A stretch of 64,000 nucleotides of DNA from an uncultured Phocaeicola sp. (GCA_944320845.1 CALUJA010000010.1:42372-106371); one strand, 5' to 3'. Shown: positions 36,264 to 45,842, numbered from the stretch's first letter. Numbers and translations: made by a program. Notes: a model not told the origin generated them from the sequence alone.

Positions 36264-38495
36264 ATGAAAAGAGTATGCCTAACCGCCGCCCTGACTTTCC
36301 TTCTGTCTGGCACAAGCCTGATGCAGGCACAACACATCCCGACACTGGAAGAAGTGGTGAACGGCGGACTGATTCATACCAAAGGAAGCATATATGTCAA
36401 CTGGCTGGAAGACGGAGAACACTATTCGCAGACCGAAAAGAATCCGGCCGGCGGATATGACATCGTGTCATTCCGTGCCAAAGACCTTAAGAAAGAAACG
36501 CTCATCCCGGCTTCCATGCTTGTGAAGCCGGGCACACACGACACGCTTTCCGTGCGCAGCTTCCAGTTTAACGCCGACCATACCTTGGCCTTAATCTATA
36601 CAAACACCCGCCGGGTATGGCGTTACGACACGCGGGGAGACTATTGGGTGCTGAACATGAAAGACAAAAGCCTGAAACAGCTCGGCAAAGGAATGCCGGA
36701 AAGCAGTCTGATGTTTGCCAAGCTGTCACCAGACAGCAAGCGCGCGGCTTACGTAAGCCGTAATAATATATATGTGGAAGACTTGTCTACAGGAGCAATC
36801 ACTCCGATTACGACGGACGGAACAGACGAAATCATAAACGGAACGTTCGACTGGGTATACGAAGAAGAATTCTACTGCCGTGACGGATTCCGTTGGAGTC
36901 CTGACAGCAAATACATTGCCTATTGGCAAAGCGACACGAAAGGGACAGGGTGGTTTGACATTATCAATAATGTGGATTCCCTCTACCCCAAAGTGACCCG
37001 TTTCCCCTATCCGAAGGCAGGAACGACCAACTCCGCAGTGAAGGTGGGTTATGTATCAGCCGACGGCGGAAGCACTACGTGGATAAATATTCCCGGAGAC
37101 CCGCGCAACCATTATATCATGCGCATGGATTTCATTCCGGAAAGCAATGAGCTGTTCATCCAGCAAATGAACCGTCCGCAAAATACAAACAAGGTCTGGA
37201 TTGCGACAATCGGCAGCGCCGAACCACGCAATATCTTCACCGACACGGATGCCGCATGGCTTGAGACCAACGACAACGTGACATGGCTAAAGAACAACAC
37301 GTGGTTTACCTGGGAAAGCGAGCGTGACGGTTGGCGTCATCTGTATCGCGTGAGCCGTGACGGGAAACAGATTGAACCGATAACCAAAGGAAACTTCGAT
37401 TATATCGAGCAGGCCGGCATGGATTTAAAAAGAGGCATTGTCTATTTTATCGCTTCGCCAGACAACTTCACCCAACGATATCTCTACTCCGCCAAACTTT
37501 TTGGCAACGGTGAAGTAAAGCGCCTCAGCCCTGCAAACGAAGCCGGACAGCACCGTTATAATATTTCACCCGATGGAAGTTGGGCCATGCATTCTTTCAG
37601 CAATGCCGTTACACCCCCTGTTATCGACATGATTGCACTGCCTTCCCACAAGAGTGTTCGCATGATAGAAGACAACGCTCAAGCAAAAGCTGAATACCAG
37701 GCTTTAGGTCTGCAACCTAAGGAATTTATAAAAACCCGTTCGGGAGAATTGGAACTGGATGTATGGATGATTAAACCGGCAGATTTTGACCCGAACAAGA
37801 AATATCCGGTCATCATTGATGTCTACGGCGAACCGGGCAGCGCGACCGTGCAAGATGTTTGGAGCGGCGGAGACTTATGGCATCAATACCTCGCCAATCA
37901 GGGATATATTGTCATGAGCATAGAAAACCGCGGAGCGCGTACCCCACGCGGACGCGAATGGCGCAAGTGCATCTATGGCGAAGTAGGGACATTTGCAAGC
38001 GAAGACCAGGCCAAAGGCATCCAATACCTGGCACAAAAATATCGTTTCATCGATATCAGCCGCATCGGGATTACCGGATGGAGCGGAGGCGGAAGCCAGA
38101 CTCTCAACTGTATGTTCCGCTATCCGGATGTATTCCATACGGGGATAGCCATCGCTTTTGTCGCCGACCAACGGCTGTATGACACAATCTACCAGGAACG
38201 CTACATGAACACTCCGCAAAATAATCCGGAAGGATATCGCAAGGGCTCCCCTATCAGCTACGCTTCCGGCCTAAAGGGAAACCTGCTTTTGATTCATGGT
38301 ACAGGTGATGACAACGTGCATTACCAGAACTGCGAACGCCTGGTCAATGAACTGATTCGCCATGGAAAAATATTCTCGCAGATTTCTTACCCGATGCGCA
38401 CGCATGGCATCTATGAGGGAGAAGGGACAACTTTGCATTTGCGCAAGTCAATGACAGACTATTTCCTGAAGAATCTGCCGGCAGGCGGAAGATAA
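36264..38495 (+). CDS. Dipeptidyl peptidase IV (S9B), secreted
   Basis: A 743-residue prolyl dipeptidase with signal peptide (MKRVCLTAALTFLLSGTSLMQAQ), an N-terminal beta-propeller (DPPIV_N), and a C-terminal alpha/beta hydrolase domain. The catalytic triad is Ser607 in GWSGGGS, Asp682 in GTGDDNVHY and His714 in RTHGIYEGEG. The N-terminal amino-group anchor EE is visible in WVYEEEFYCRD. It releases Xaa-Pro dipeptides from peptides. It follows the C1 peptidase by 24 nt, and a Xaa-Pro aminopeptidase lies 8 kb downstream, so proline-rich peptides can be dismantled. Confidence 0.95.
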   Translation: MKRVCLTAALTFLLSGTSLMQAQHIPTLEEVVNGGLIHTKGSIYVNWLEDGEHYSQTEKNPAGGYDIVSFRAKDLKKETLIPASMLVKPGTHDTLSVRSFQFNADHTLALIYTNTRRVWRYDTRGDYWVLNMKDKSLKQLGKGMPESSLMFAKLSPDSKRAAYVSRNNIYVEDLSTGAITPITTDGTDEIINGTFDWVYEEEFYCRDGFRWSPDSKYIAYWQSDTKGTGWFDIINNVDSLYPKVTRFPYPKAGTTNSAVKVGYVSADGGSTTWINIPGDPRNHYIMRMDFIPESNELFIQQMNRPQNTNKVWIATIGSAEPRNIFTDTDAAWLETNDNVTWLKNNTWFTWESERDGWRHLYRVSRDGKQIEPITKGNFDYIEQAGMDLKRGIVYFIASPDNFTQRYLYSAKLFGNGEVKRLSPANEAGQHRYNISPDGSWAMHSFSNAVTPPVIDMIALPSHKSVRMIEDNAQAKAEYQALGLQPKEFIKTRSGELELDVWMIKPADFDPNKKYPVIIDVYGEPGSATVQDVWSGGDLWHQYLANQGYIVMSIENRGARTPRGREWRKCIYGEVGTFASEDQAKGIQYLAQKYRFIDISRIGITGWSGGGSQTLNCMFRYPDVFHTGIAIAFVADQRLYDTIYQERYMNTPQNNPEGYRKGSPISYASGLKGNLLLIHGTGDDNVHYQNCERLVNELIRHGKIFSQISYPMRTHGIYEGEGTTLHLRKSMTDYFLKNLPAGGR

Positions 38496-38506
38496 CCCAC
38501 AACAAG

Positions 38507-38558
38507 AATAGCGGCCGGGCCTGTCAAAATAGGAAAAAGACAAACCCCGGCCGCTATT
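38507..38558 (+). terminator. Hairpin terminator after DPP4 gene
   Basis: Thirteen-base GC-rich arms (38507-38519 and 38546-38558) enclose a 26-nt loop. T-runs on either side are short, so it may serve both this gene and the convergent DUF4301 gene. Confidence 0.6.
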
Positions 38559-38594
38559 TAACTGAATGAGGTCATACAATCGACCTACGACCTA

Positions 38595-40118
38595 TTATTG
38601 ATGCTGCTCACGCAACAGGTCATTGACCGTCTTTACCGGATTAAACGTAGTCAACGGCACTTCAACAAACACCGTATTCCAGTCGCTCATGGAGCCGTTC
38701 CATAATCCCGGAAGTTCAAGAGCCTTCAAGTCCTTTCCGTTCTTCGACTTATAAGAAATAAATCCAGTGGCTTTGTCTACGTGTTTCAGCAAATCAAACT
38801 TGTTTCCTTTATAGTCGCGAATGGCGCAAACCAAATCTACCGGATTAAAGTGCGTGCCCTGCTCAAACATCGCCTTCTTTTCCGGATCTTTCATATCTAT
38901 CTGCGAACTTTCCAGAATCTGCAAAGAAACAGTACCATCTGCATTATAGGCAAGGAACGGGCCGCCACCCGGCTCGCCTACATTTTTCACCATACCGCAA
39001 ACACGCATCGGACGGTTCAGCTTGTTACGCAAATAAATCACGAGGTCGGCATCCTCCAAATCCTTGATATCGCTCTTACGGCAGCGTAAATGCTGCTGAA
39101 CGAAACGAATGATTTCTTCAAGCTCGTCATGCCGATAATGCCCGCTGTCCAACAGCTCAAGATACTTGAAGGCCTGCTCCTGCAAAGTGACCAATATACC
39201 TGCCAGCAACTTCTTGTATGTCACTGTATCCGCTTTCAAACGATCAGGAACAACATTATCTATATTCTTGATAAAGACAACATCTGCATCCAAGTCATTC
39301 AAATTTTCAATCAAGGCTCCGTGACCTCCCGGACGGAACAACAGCTTGCCGTCCTTATCGCGGAAAGGCTTGTTGTCCATATCTGCCGCTATTGTGTCCG
39401 TACTCGGCTTCTGTTCTGAAAAGCTGACATGATACTGAATGCCGTATTTGGCGGCATATTCACCAACCTTTGCATCGACAAGCTTTTGGAACAACGCACG
39501 ATGCTCGGTTGAAACCGTGAAATGTACATTGACTTCTCCACTCTTTCCTGCTGCATAAAGCGCGCCTTCAACCAGATGTTCTTCCAGCGGAGTGCGCACA
39601 CCGTCAGCATAACGATGGAACTTCAGCAAACCTTTAGGCAACGAACCATAGTTTAGTCCGGCAGCCTCAAGCAGGTTCGACACCACCGCCTTATAGTTAT
39701 GCTCAGAGAGCAAAGCGTCAATATCCTTGCCTGTATTGTCCATGCAGGCGGCATTCAGGTCATTATAAAAAGCAAAGCTGTGAATATGGTCGAAGAATTT
39801 CTTTTCGAAATCCGTAGTCGGCACATCATAATCCGCACCCAAAAACTCAAACATATTCTTAAACATCCGGCTTGCCGCACCTGAAGCCGGAACAAACTTC
39901 ACAATCTTCTTGTCGCCTTGCTTGTAAGAATCCCACGCATTGAGATACTTCTGCTGTTCTTCCTCCGTTGCCGTCATAATGCCGCCATTTGCAACCGATG
40001 CCGCCGCCGCCAGTTTCAAATACGGAAAGCCCTTTTCAAAACAATTTAGCTGCTCTGCAATCTGAGCCTCTGAAATTCCTTTCTTGGCCAACAAATCTTT
40101 GTCTTCTTGTGTTAACAT
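38595..40118 (-). CDS. DUF4301 protein, nucleotidyltransferase-like
   Basis: The 507-residue product belongs to the uncharacterised DUF4301 family, common in Bacteroidetes. Several motifs resemble UDP-sugar pyrophosphorylases: a loop FVPASGAASRMFK (75-87) in the place of the glycine-rich NTP loop, PKGLLKFHRY and EEHLVEGALY (161-190), RPGGHGALIENL (262-273) and NIDNVVPD (285-292). No signal peptide, so cytoplasmic. It is a lone gene converging on the DPP4 gene. A sugar-1-phosphate uridylyl- or nucleotidyltransferase role is inference; the substrate is unknown. Confidence 0.85.
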   Translation of the reverse strand: MLTQEDKDLLAKKGISEAQIAEQLNCFEKGFPYLKLAAAASVANGGIMTATEEEQQKYLNAWDSYKQGDKKIVKFVPASGAASRMFKNMFEFLGADYDVPTTDFEKKFFDHIHSFAFYNDLNAACMDNTGKDIDALLSEHNYKAVVSNLLEAAGLNYGSLPKGLLKFHRYADGVRTPLEEHLVEGALYAAGKSGEVNVHFTVSTEHRALFQKLVDAKVGEYAAKYGIQYHVSFSEQKPSTDTIAADMDNKPFRDKDGKLLFRPGGHGALIENLNDLDADVVFIKNIDNVVPDRLKADTVTYKKLLAGILVTLQEQAFKYLELLDSGHYRHDELEEIIRFVQQHLRCRKSDIKDLEDADLVIYLRNKLNRPMRVCGMVKNVGEPGGGPFLAYNADGTVSLQILESSQIDMKDPEKKAMFEQGTHFNPVDLVCAIRDYKGNKFDLLKHVDKATGFISYKSKNGKDLKALELPGLWNGSMSDWNTVFVEVPLTTFNPVKTVNDLLREQHQ

Positions 40119-40217
40119 ATCATGTATATTTTAGGTAATGAAATCCATTTACATCAACAATGTCCTCCAAAAATATAAAAAATCCCGAAAGAATGCGACA
40201 AAGATGAAGAAAAAAAG

Positions 40218-40225
40218 TATCTTTA
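40218..40225 (+). promoter_or_regulatory. Candidate -7 box for the Rel/Spo gene
   Basis: TATCTTTA differs by one base from TAnnTTTG and lies 26 nt ahead of the start codon. No clear -33 element. Confidence 0.35.
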
Positions 40226-40250
40226 CCCGCAACGAAAAACAACAAAGCCT

Positions 40251-42467
40251 ATGGAAGAGAATGTTTTTTTCACACCTGAAGAGCATCTTCAACTTATTTC
40301 TTTATACAAACGACTTCTTCTTTTATCCAAAGATACCCTGCAAAAAGATGACTGTCACAAGTTAAAGACCCACCTTATAAAAGCCATGGCAGGCGGCAGC
40401 ATCCCGCGCAATGCATTCGACATGAATCCTATCATCAAAGATATGCAGACAGCGGTTATCGTTGCCGAAGAGATAGGCATGCGCCGGGCTTCCATTTTAG
40501 GAATCATGCTTCATGAGTCGGTAAAATATCATTTATGCAGCCTTGATTCCATCCGGGAAGAGTACGGAGAAGATGTGGCCGGCATAATACGGGGTCTGGT
40601 CAAGATAAATGAACTTTATTCCAAAAGCCCCACCATTGAATCTGAAAACTTCCGCAACCTTCTGCTTTCATTTGCCGAAGACATGCGGGTCATCCTCATC
40701 ATGATAGCCGACCGCGTCAACCTGATGAGGCAGATAAAGGACAGTCCAAACGACGAGGCCCGACTGGAAGTGGCCAACGAAGCCGCCTACCTGTATGCAC
40801 CGCTTGCCCACAAGCTTGGATTATACAAGCTCAAATCGGAACTGGAAGACCTTTCGCTGAAATATACGCAGCATGATGTATACTATCACATCAAAGAAAA
40901 GCTGAACGCGACAAAGGCCGCCCGCGACCGATATATCGATGCCTTCATCGAGCCGGTGCGGAAAAAGCTGGAAGAAGCCGGACTGAAATTCCATATTAAA
41001 GGACGTACCAAATCCATTCATTCCATCTATCAGAAGATGAAGAAGCAAGGATGCCCGTTTGAAGGCGTATACGACCTGTTTGCCATCCGGATTATTCTGG
41101 ACTCTCCATTAGACAAGGAGAAGCAGGAATGCTGGCAGGCCTATTCCATCGTGACGGACATGTATCTTCCCAATCCCAAACGACTGCGCGACTGGCTGTC
41201 TGTACCCAAAAGCAACGGTTACGAATCGCTGCATATCACCGTCATGGGGCCGGAAGGAAAGTGGGTAGAAGTACAAATACGGACCGAACGGATGGATGAA
41301 ATAGCCGAAAAAGGACTGGCTGCCCACTGGCGCTATAAAGGCATCAAAGGAGAAAGTGGTCTGGACGAGTGGCTGAACACCATCCGTGAGACCCTGGAAA
41401 ACGCCGACAATGACCTCGATGTAATGGACCAGTTCAAGCTTGACCTGTACAAAGACGAGGTTTTTGTCTTTACCCCCAAAGGCGACTTATACAAACTGCC
41501 TCAGGGAGCGACTGTCCTTGACTTTGCCTTTTCCATCCATTCCAATCTGGGATGCCGATGCATCGGCGCACGGGTAAACGGCAAGAATGTCCAGCTTAAG
41601 CAAACGCTCAACAGCGGCGACCAAGTGGAAATCATGACTTCCAATACGCAGACGCCCAAAAGAGACTGGCTGAATTTCGTCACGACATCGAAGGCCCGCA
41701 ACAAAATCCGTCAGGCATTGAAGGAGATTGCCGCCCGCCAGACGCAGTTTGCGAAAGAGACTCTGGAACGTAAGTTCAAGAACCGCAAGCTGGAATATGA
41801 CGAAGCAATCCTGATGCGCCTTATACGCAAATTAGGGTTCAAGACGGTAACCGACTTTTATCAGAGCATCGCAGACGAATCTACAGACACCAATGACATC
41901 ATTGACAAGTATGTAGACATGCAGAAGAAAGAGACAGAGCAACGCGAGGAAATAACCTACCGGAGCGCTGAAGCCTTCAATATCCAGCAGACAAGCGAGG
42001 CCAAGGATTTTTACAAGGACGATGTATTGGTCATTGACCAGAATCTGAAGGGACTGGACTTCACATTGGCCAGATGCTGCAACCCGATATACGGCGATGA
42101 TGTATTCGGATTCGTCAGCGTTTCAGGCGGCATAAAGATTCACCGCTGCGACTGTCCGAACGCCAAGGAACTGCAATCGCGCTTCCCCTACCGCATCGTC
42201 CGGGCACGCTGGGCGGGCAAAAGCCAGGGAAAGAAATACCCCATCCGCCTGCGCATCGTGGGGCATGACGATATCGGGATTGTAACCAACATTACATCCA
42301 TAATCAACAAGGAGACTGAGATATCGCTCCGTTCCATAAGCATCGACTCAAACGACGGGCTGTTCTCGGGAATGCTGACGGTTATGGTAGACGATACCTC
42401 CAAACTGGAAGCTTTAATCAAGAAAATCAAGGCGGTGAAAGGAGTCAAACAGATAGAGCGAAGTTAA
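40251..42467 (+). CDS. relA: (p)ppGpp synthetase, RelA/SpoT family, hydrolase site degenerate
   Basis: A 738-residue long RSH protein: HD-like domain (about 1-190), synthetase domain (about 235-350; GRTKSIHSIYQKM, DLFAIRIIL and SNGYESLHITVMG), TGS domain (about 405-465; DEVFVFTPKGDLYKLP), a zinc-finger-like region (RCCNPIYGDD and HRCDCPNA, about 608-640) and a C-terminal ACT domain. The HD motif HDxxED is replaced by His88-Glu89 followed by Lys92-Tyr93, and the upstream metal His is not evident, so hydrolysis is unlikely. It should therefore act as a RelA-type synthetase of the stringent response. Bacteroides also encode a separate SpoT-like enzyme, not in this window. Confidence 0.94.
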   Translation: MEENVFFTPEEHLQLISLYKRLLLLSKDTLQKDDCHKLKTHLIKAMAGGSIPRNAFDMNPIIKDMQTAVIVAEEIGMRRASILGIMLHESVKYHLCSLDSIREEYGEDVAGIIRGLVKINELYSKSPTIESENFRNLLLSFAEDMRVILIMIADRVNLMRQIKDSPNDEARLEVANEAAYLYAPLAHKLGLYKLKSELEDLSLKYTQHDVYYHIKEKLNATKAARDRYIDAFIEPVRKKLEEAGLKFHIKGRTKSIHSIYQKMKKQGCPFEGVYDLFAIRIILDSPLDKEKQECWQAYSIVTDMYLPNPKRLRDWLSVPKSNGYESLHITVMGPEGKWVEVQIRTERMDEIAEKGLAAHWRYKGIKGESGLDEWLNTIRETLENADNDLDVMDQFKLDLYKDEVFVFTPKGDLYKLPQGATVLDFAFSIHSNLGCRCIGARVNGKNVQLKQTLNSGDQVEIMTSNTQTPKRDWLNFVTTSKARNKIRQALKEIAARQTQFAKETLERKFKNRKLEYDEAILMRLIRKLGFKTVTDFYQSIADESTDTNDIIDKYVDMQKKETEQREEITYRSAEAFNIQQTSEAKDFYKDDVLVIDQNLKGLDFTLARCCNPIYGDDVFGFVSVSGGIKIHRCDCPNAKELQSRFPYRIVRARWAGKSQGKKYPIRLRIVGHDDIGIVTNITSIINKETEISLRSISIDSNDGLFSGMLTVMVDDTSKLEALIKKIKAVKGVKQIERS

Positions 42468-42504
42468 AAATCAAGAAACAAGGCGAGAAAAACAATTAAT
42501 TGCT

Positions 42505-42512
42505 TAACTTTG
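42505..42512 (+). promoter_or_regulatory. -7 box for the DUF1573 gene
   Basis: TAACTTTG matches the consensus 28 nt before the start codon. Confidence 0.5.
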
Positions 42513-42539
42513 TAAAAAGAGACAAAAACAACATACACA

Positions 42540-42941
42540 ATGAGAAAGATTTTTTTGACTACTGTCTTTATGATAGTAAGCATGCTTGCGGTATTGGCCC
42601 AAGGCACGGCCGAAATCACCTTTGAAAAGGTCAGCCACAATTTCGGGGCCTTTTCAGAAAAAAATCCGAAAGTGACATGCACGTTCAAATTCAAGAACAC
42701 GGGCGACGGCCCATTAGTTATCCATCAGGCTATCGCCTCATGCGGATGTGCCGTTCCCCAATACCCGAAAGAGCCCATCAAACCGGGAGAAGGCGGGGAA
42801 GTAACTGTAACCTACAACGGCGCCGGGAAATTCCCCGGACATTTCCGCAAGACCATCACTTTACGCACGAACGGGAAAAACGAAATCACCCGTCTGGTCA
42901 TCGAGGGCGACATGACTCCCGCATCGGCCGATGCCGAGTAA
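42540..42941 (+). CDS. DUF1573 exported protein
   Basis: The 133-residue product has a signal peptide (MRKIFLTTVFMIVSMLAVLAQ) and an Ig-like DUF1573 domain, recognised by FEKVSHNFGAF, FKFKNTGDGPLVI, ASCGCAVP and PGEGGEVTVTYN. These proteins are predicted beta-sandwich, surface or periplasmic proteins; the CGC motif is a family feature. The molecular role is unknown. It stands alone between relA and a strong terminator. Confidence 0.92.
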   Translation: MRKIFLTTVFMIVSMLAVLAQGTAEITFEKVSHNFGAFSEKNPKVTCTFKFKNTGDGPLVIHQAIASCGCAVPQYPKEPIKPGEGGEVTVTYNGAGKFPGHFRKTITLRTNGKNEITRLVIEGDMTPASADAE

Positions 42942-42981
42942 AACCAGATTTTCCTATGGCAAGAATCCATTTCTATCCTAT

Positions 42982-43014
42982 AAAAAAGACCGCCGGCCAG
43001 GGCGGTCTTTTTTT
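42982..43014. terminator. Bidirectional terminator of DUF1573 and lutC
   Basis: AAAAAAGACCGCC (42982-42994) pairs with GGCGGTCTTTTTT (43001-43013) around a 6-nt loop. T-runs follow in both directions. A textbook intrinsic terminator. Confidence 0.9.
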
Positions 43015-43022
43015 ATCCGTTT

Positions 43023-43637
43023 TCAGACGAGAATGACTGTCACATCACGCGCTCCATGCGCCCCTAACACCAAGGCCTGTTCTATATCGGCAGTCTTCGA
43101 CGGGCCCGAGATGAACACCCCGTATCCATATTCACCCGTATCAATCTGCCTATAGGCTTCGTGCATGTTGCTGACCAGATTATGCCGGTCGAGCAAGATA
43201 ACCAAAGCCTCGGCTATAAAGTAAACGGCACGCTGCTCCACATCCTGCTGTATCCAGACCGCTCCGTTCTCGCATACGCCCACACGCCCCTGAATGATTG
43301 CCAAATCCGTACCGTCCAAATCACCGGAGCAACGCACGTCATCCGGATGGAAAGTAGCACAAGTTACGGGCTGCATCCCCTCTCCGCACCGCACTTCCTT
43401 CATCGTCGCCGCAATGCGGACAGCATTCGGATAAAGGCCTTTTATCACCTTGTTCACATCCTCTCCCTTCTGGAGCACGACCGCCCGTCCGCCCATCTGG
43501 GGCATAACCTCCTTAAAGCGCGCCAGCAGGTCGGGATACTTTACCGCTTCTTCCTCCAGCTGCGCATAATCCGGCTTTTCATAACGCATCCGCGTGTTGC
43601 GGCGTATGCTCTCCAATATATCTTCTCTGCTGCTCAT
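43023..43637 (-). CDS. lutC: LutC (DUF162), lactate utilization protein C
   Basis: A 204-residue member of the LutC/YkgG family (MSSREDILESIRRNTRM; C-terminal IFISGPSKTADIEQ and LGAHGARDVTVILV). In Bacillus the LutABC complex oxidises L-lactate to pyruvate; LutC lacks Fe-S motifs. The frame extends upstream to 43721 but that lies inside lutB; ATG 43637 gives a 4-nt gap. It is the last gene of lutA-lutB-lutC. Confidence 0.94.
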   Translation of the reverse strand: MSSREDILESIRRNTRMRYEKPDYAQLEEEAVKYPDLLARFKEVMPQMGGRAVVLQKGEDVNKVIKGLYPNAVRIAATMKEVRCGEGMQPVTCATFHPDDVRCSGDLDGTDLAIIQGRVGVCENGAVWIQQDVEQRAVYFIAEALVILLDRHNLVSNMHEAYRQIDTGEYGYGVFISGPSKTADIEQALVLGAHGARDVTVILV

Positions 43638-43641
43638 ACAA

Positions 43642-45006
43642 TCATACCTTTTTCTTTTTCCACATTTCATTAAAGCTTTCCCGGGCGAATTTCGGCATCT
43701 CATGCTCTTTTCCCCAGTCATTCAAATCATTGTACATCATCCATCGGGGAAGCGAATTGGCTATCGGAGCATTTTTCAGCGCGAAGCCGAACAAGCCCGG
43801 ACGCTCCATCAAGAACTTCATGCCGCCCGACATCGCCTTCTTTGAAGTGCTTGCCACGCCCAAATCCTCGAGCTTCTGCCTCCACCGGTATATCTGGTCG
43901 GCCAAGTCCACCTTGGCAGGACACACGTTTTGACAAGAATGGCAGAGCGAACAAGCCGACACATTGTCATAATAATGCAGGGGAGCTTTCAGCATGCCCA
44001 GATTAATGCCAATCGGACCGGGAATGAAATAGGTATATGAATATCCCCCACTCCTGCGATAGACCGGGCAAGTGTTCATGCAAGCCCCGCAACGCAGGCA
44101 GTTCAATGTCTTCACATGTTCCTTGTCTGCCAATATCCGGCTTCTTCCATTATCCACAATGATGATATGCAGTTCGCCACCCGGACGCGGCTTGCGGTAA
44201 TGCGAAGTGTAGGTAGTGATGGCCTGTCCCGTTCCTGAGCGGGCCAGCAGGCGGGTAAACACTCCCAGCGACCCGCGGTCGGGCACAATCTTCTCCATTC
44301 CAAAGGCCGTAATCTGAAGCTTCGGCTGCGAAGTGCCCATATCAGCGTTGCCTTCGTTGGTGCATACCACGCACTCACCGGTAGAAGCCACTGCAAAGTT
44401 GGCGCCGGTCATGGCCGCTTCCGCCTCGATGAACTTATGCCGCAGATTCTTGCGGGCGGCATGCGTAAGATAAGTCTGGTCATTATTCCCCGGCTCCGTA
44501 TTCATCTCCTTGACAAAGAGCTCTCCTATCTCTTCTTTCTTTATATGAATGGCAGGCATCACTATATGGCTCGGCTTTTTGTGCATCAGCTGAAGGATGC
44601 GTTCGCCCAAATCGCTTTCCACCACCTCAATGCCCTTTTCCTCCAAGAACTCGTTCAGCCCGCATTCTTCCGCAAGCATCGACTTGCTTTTGATGAAATG
44701 CCGCACATTGTGTCCGTGCAGGATATTGTATACGATAGAGCAATACTCTTCGGCATCCTTGGCCCAATACACATGGGCACCGTTTGCAAGAGCGTTTTTC
44801 TCAAACTCAAGCAACAGTTGGTCAAGGTGACTGTTGCTGTACATCTTGATGGCACAGGCCATATCACGCAGATGTTCCCACTCGGGCAACTGCTTACTCT
44901 GGTTATCGCGCTTGGCGCGAACCATCCACAACGTTTCATCGTGCCAGGCTGCCAAGTCTTTATCTTTCAAGAACAGCTCGGCCGCTTTCGAATGTCTCGT
45001 ACTCAT
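43642..45006 (-). CDS. lutB: LutB, iron-sulfur lactate utilization protein B
   Basis: A 454-residue protein with an N-terminal DUF162-like domain and two 4Fe-4S motifs near the middle/C-terminus (CLRCGACMNTCPVY and CSLCHSCQNVCPAK). It is the electron-transfer component of the lactate-oxidising LutABC complex. Its start overlaps the lutA stop by 4 bp and lutC starts just after its end, so all three are translationally linked. Confidence 0.95.
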   Translation of the reverse strand: MSTRHSKAAELFLKDKDLAAWHDETLWMVRAKRDNQSKQLPEWEHLRDMACAIKMYSNSHLDQLLLEFEKNALANGAHVYWAKDAEEYCSIVYNILHGHNVRHFIKSKSMLAEECGLNEFLEEKGIEVVESDLGERILQLMHKKPSHIVMPAIHIKKEEIGELFVKEMNTEPGNNDQTYLTHAARKNLRHKFIEAEAAMTGANFAVASTGECVVCTNEGNADMGTSQPKLQITAFGMEKIVPDRGSLGVFTRLLARSGTGQAITTYTSHYRKPRPGGELHIIIVDNGRSRILADKEHVKTLNCLRCGACMNTCPVYRRSGGYSYTYFIPGPIGINLGMLKAPLHYYDNVSACSLCHSCQNVCPAKVDLADQIYRWRQKLEDLGVASTSKKAMSGGMKFLMERPGLFGFALKNAPIANSLPRWMMYNDLNDWGKEHEMPKFARESFNEMWKKKKV

Positions 45007-45743
45007 AATCCTGAAGCTAAGATTTCAACCACATGTATCGTCTTAATCGGCCATTTTTCACGGGCAATGATGCCGCTCTGATGCATCAGGCAGGAGCTGT
45101 CTGCCCCGGCAATGTATTCCGCGCCCGTGTCGATATGCCGTTTTACCTTGTCACGCCCCATCTGTCCGGACACCGCATGCTCTTCTACAGCAAACATACC
45201 GCCGAACCCGCAGCATTCATCCGGGCGTTCCGGCTCTACAATCTCTATGTCTTTCACCAGTGAAAGCAAATCGCGCAGCTTGTTATAATAAGGGATGTTG
45301 AGCTCACTGGGGGAAGACAGATGCAGCAAGCGCACTCCGTGACAGCTGTTCTGAATGCTGACCTTGTGCGGAAACGAAGCCTGCAGCGAGGTGGGCCGAA
45401 TCATGTCGTGAACAAACTCACAGATATCGTAAATCTTCCCTTCGCTCTGACAGCGGTGCTCTTCCTTTTCCAAGAGACGGCCGTAGTTATCCCGCACGAA
45501 AACCACGCAACTGGCCGACGGCCCCACGATATAGTCATACTTTTCGAAAAGCTGGTCAAAGCGTCTGGCCAGTTTCACCGACTCATCCTCGAATCCCGCA
45601 TTGGCCATCGGCTGCCCGCAGCAGGTCTGGTCTAAAGGATAGTCCACATCCACTCCCAAGCTTTTCAGGAGCTTATAGGAAGCGACTCCTACCTGCGGAT
45701 AGACAGCATTGATATAACAAGGAACAAACAATCCTACTTTCAT
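45003..45743 (-). CDS. lutA: LutA, (Fe-S)-binding lactate utilization protein A
   Basis: A 246-residue protein with two cysteine-rich CCG domains: QTCCGQPMANAGF and DECCGFGGMF, the heterodisulfide-reductase-type motif of LutA/GlpC proteins. MKVGLFVPCYINAVYPQVG at 45743 is the natural N-terminus; a longer frame to 45815 adds an unrelated hydrophobic stretch upstream of the likely promoter. First gene of the lut operon. Confidence 0.95.
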   Translation of the reverse strand: MKVGLFVPCYINAVYPQVGVASYKLLKSLGVDVDYPLDQTCCGQPMANAGFEDESVKLARRFDQLFEKYDYIVGPSASCVVFVRDNYGRLLEKEEHRCQSEGKIYDICEFVHDMIRPTSLQASFPHKVSIQNSCHGVRLLHLSSPSELNIPYYNKLRDLLSLVKDIEIVEPERPDECCGFGGMFAVEEHAVSGQMGRDKVKRHIDTGAEYIAGADSSCLMHQSGIIAREKWPIKTIHVVEILASGL

Positions 45744-45772
45744 TATTCTATCAGTTTTTGTTTTCTTGCAGA

Positions 45773-45780
45773 CAAAAGTA
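45773..45780 (-). promoter_or_regulatory. Candidate -7 box for lutABC
   Basis: Read leftward the bases are TACTTTTG, matching TAnnTTTG, 30 nt upstream of the lutA start at 45743. No convincing -33 TTTG. Confidence 0.45.
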
Positions 45781-45842
45781 AAGCTAATTATTGAAATGCG
45801 GAAAAAATTCAACAAGGAAATGAAAAAGTCTTTTTATCCCTG

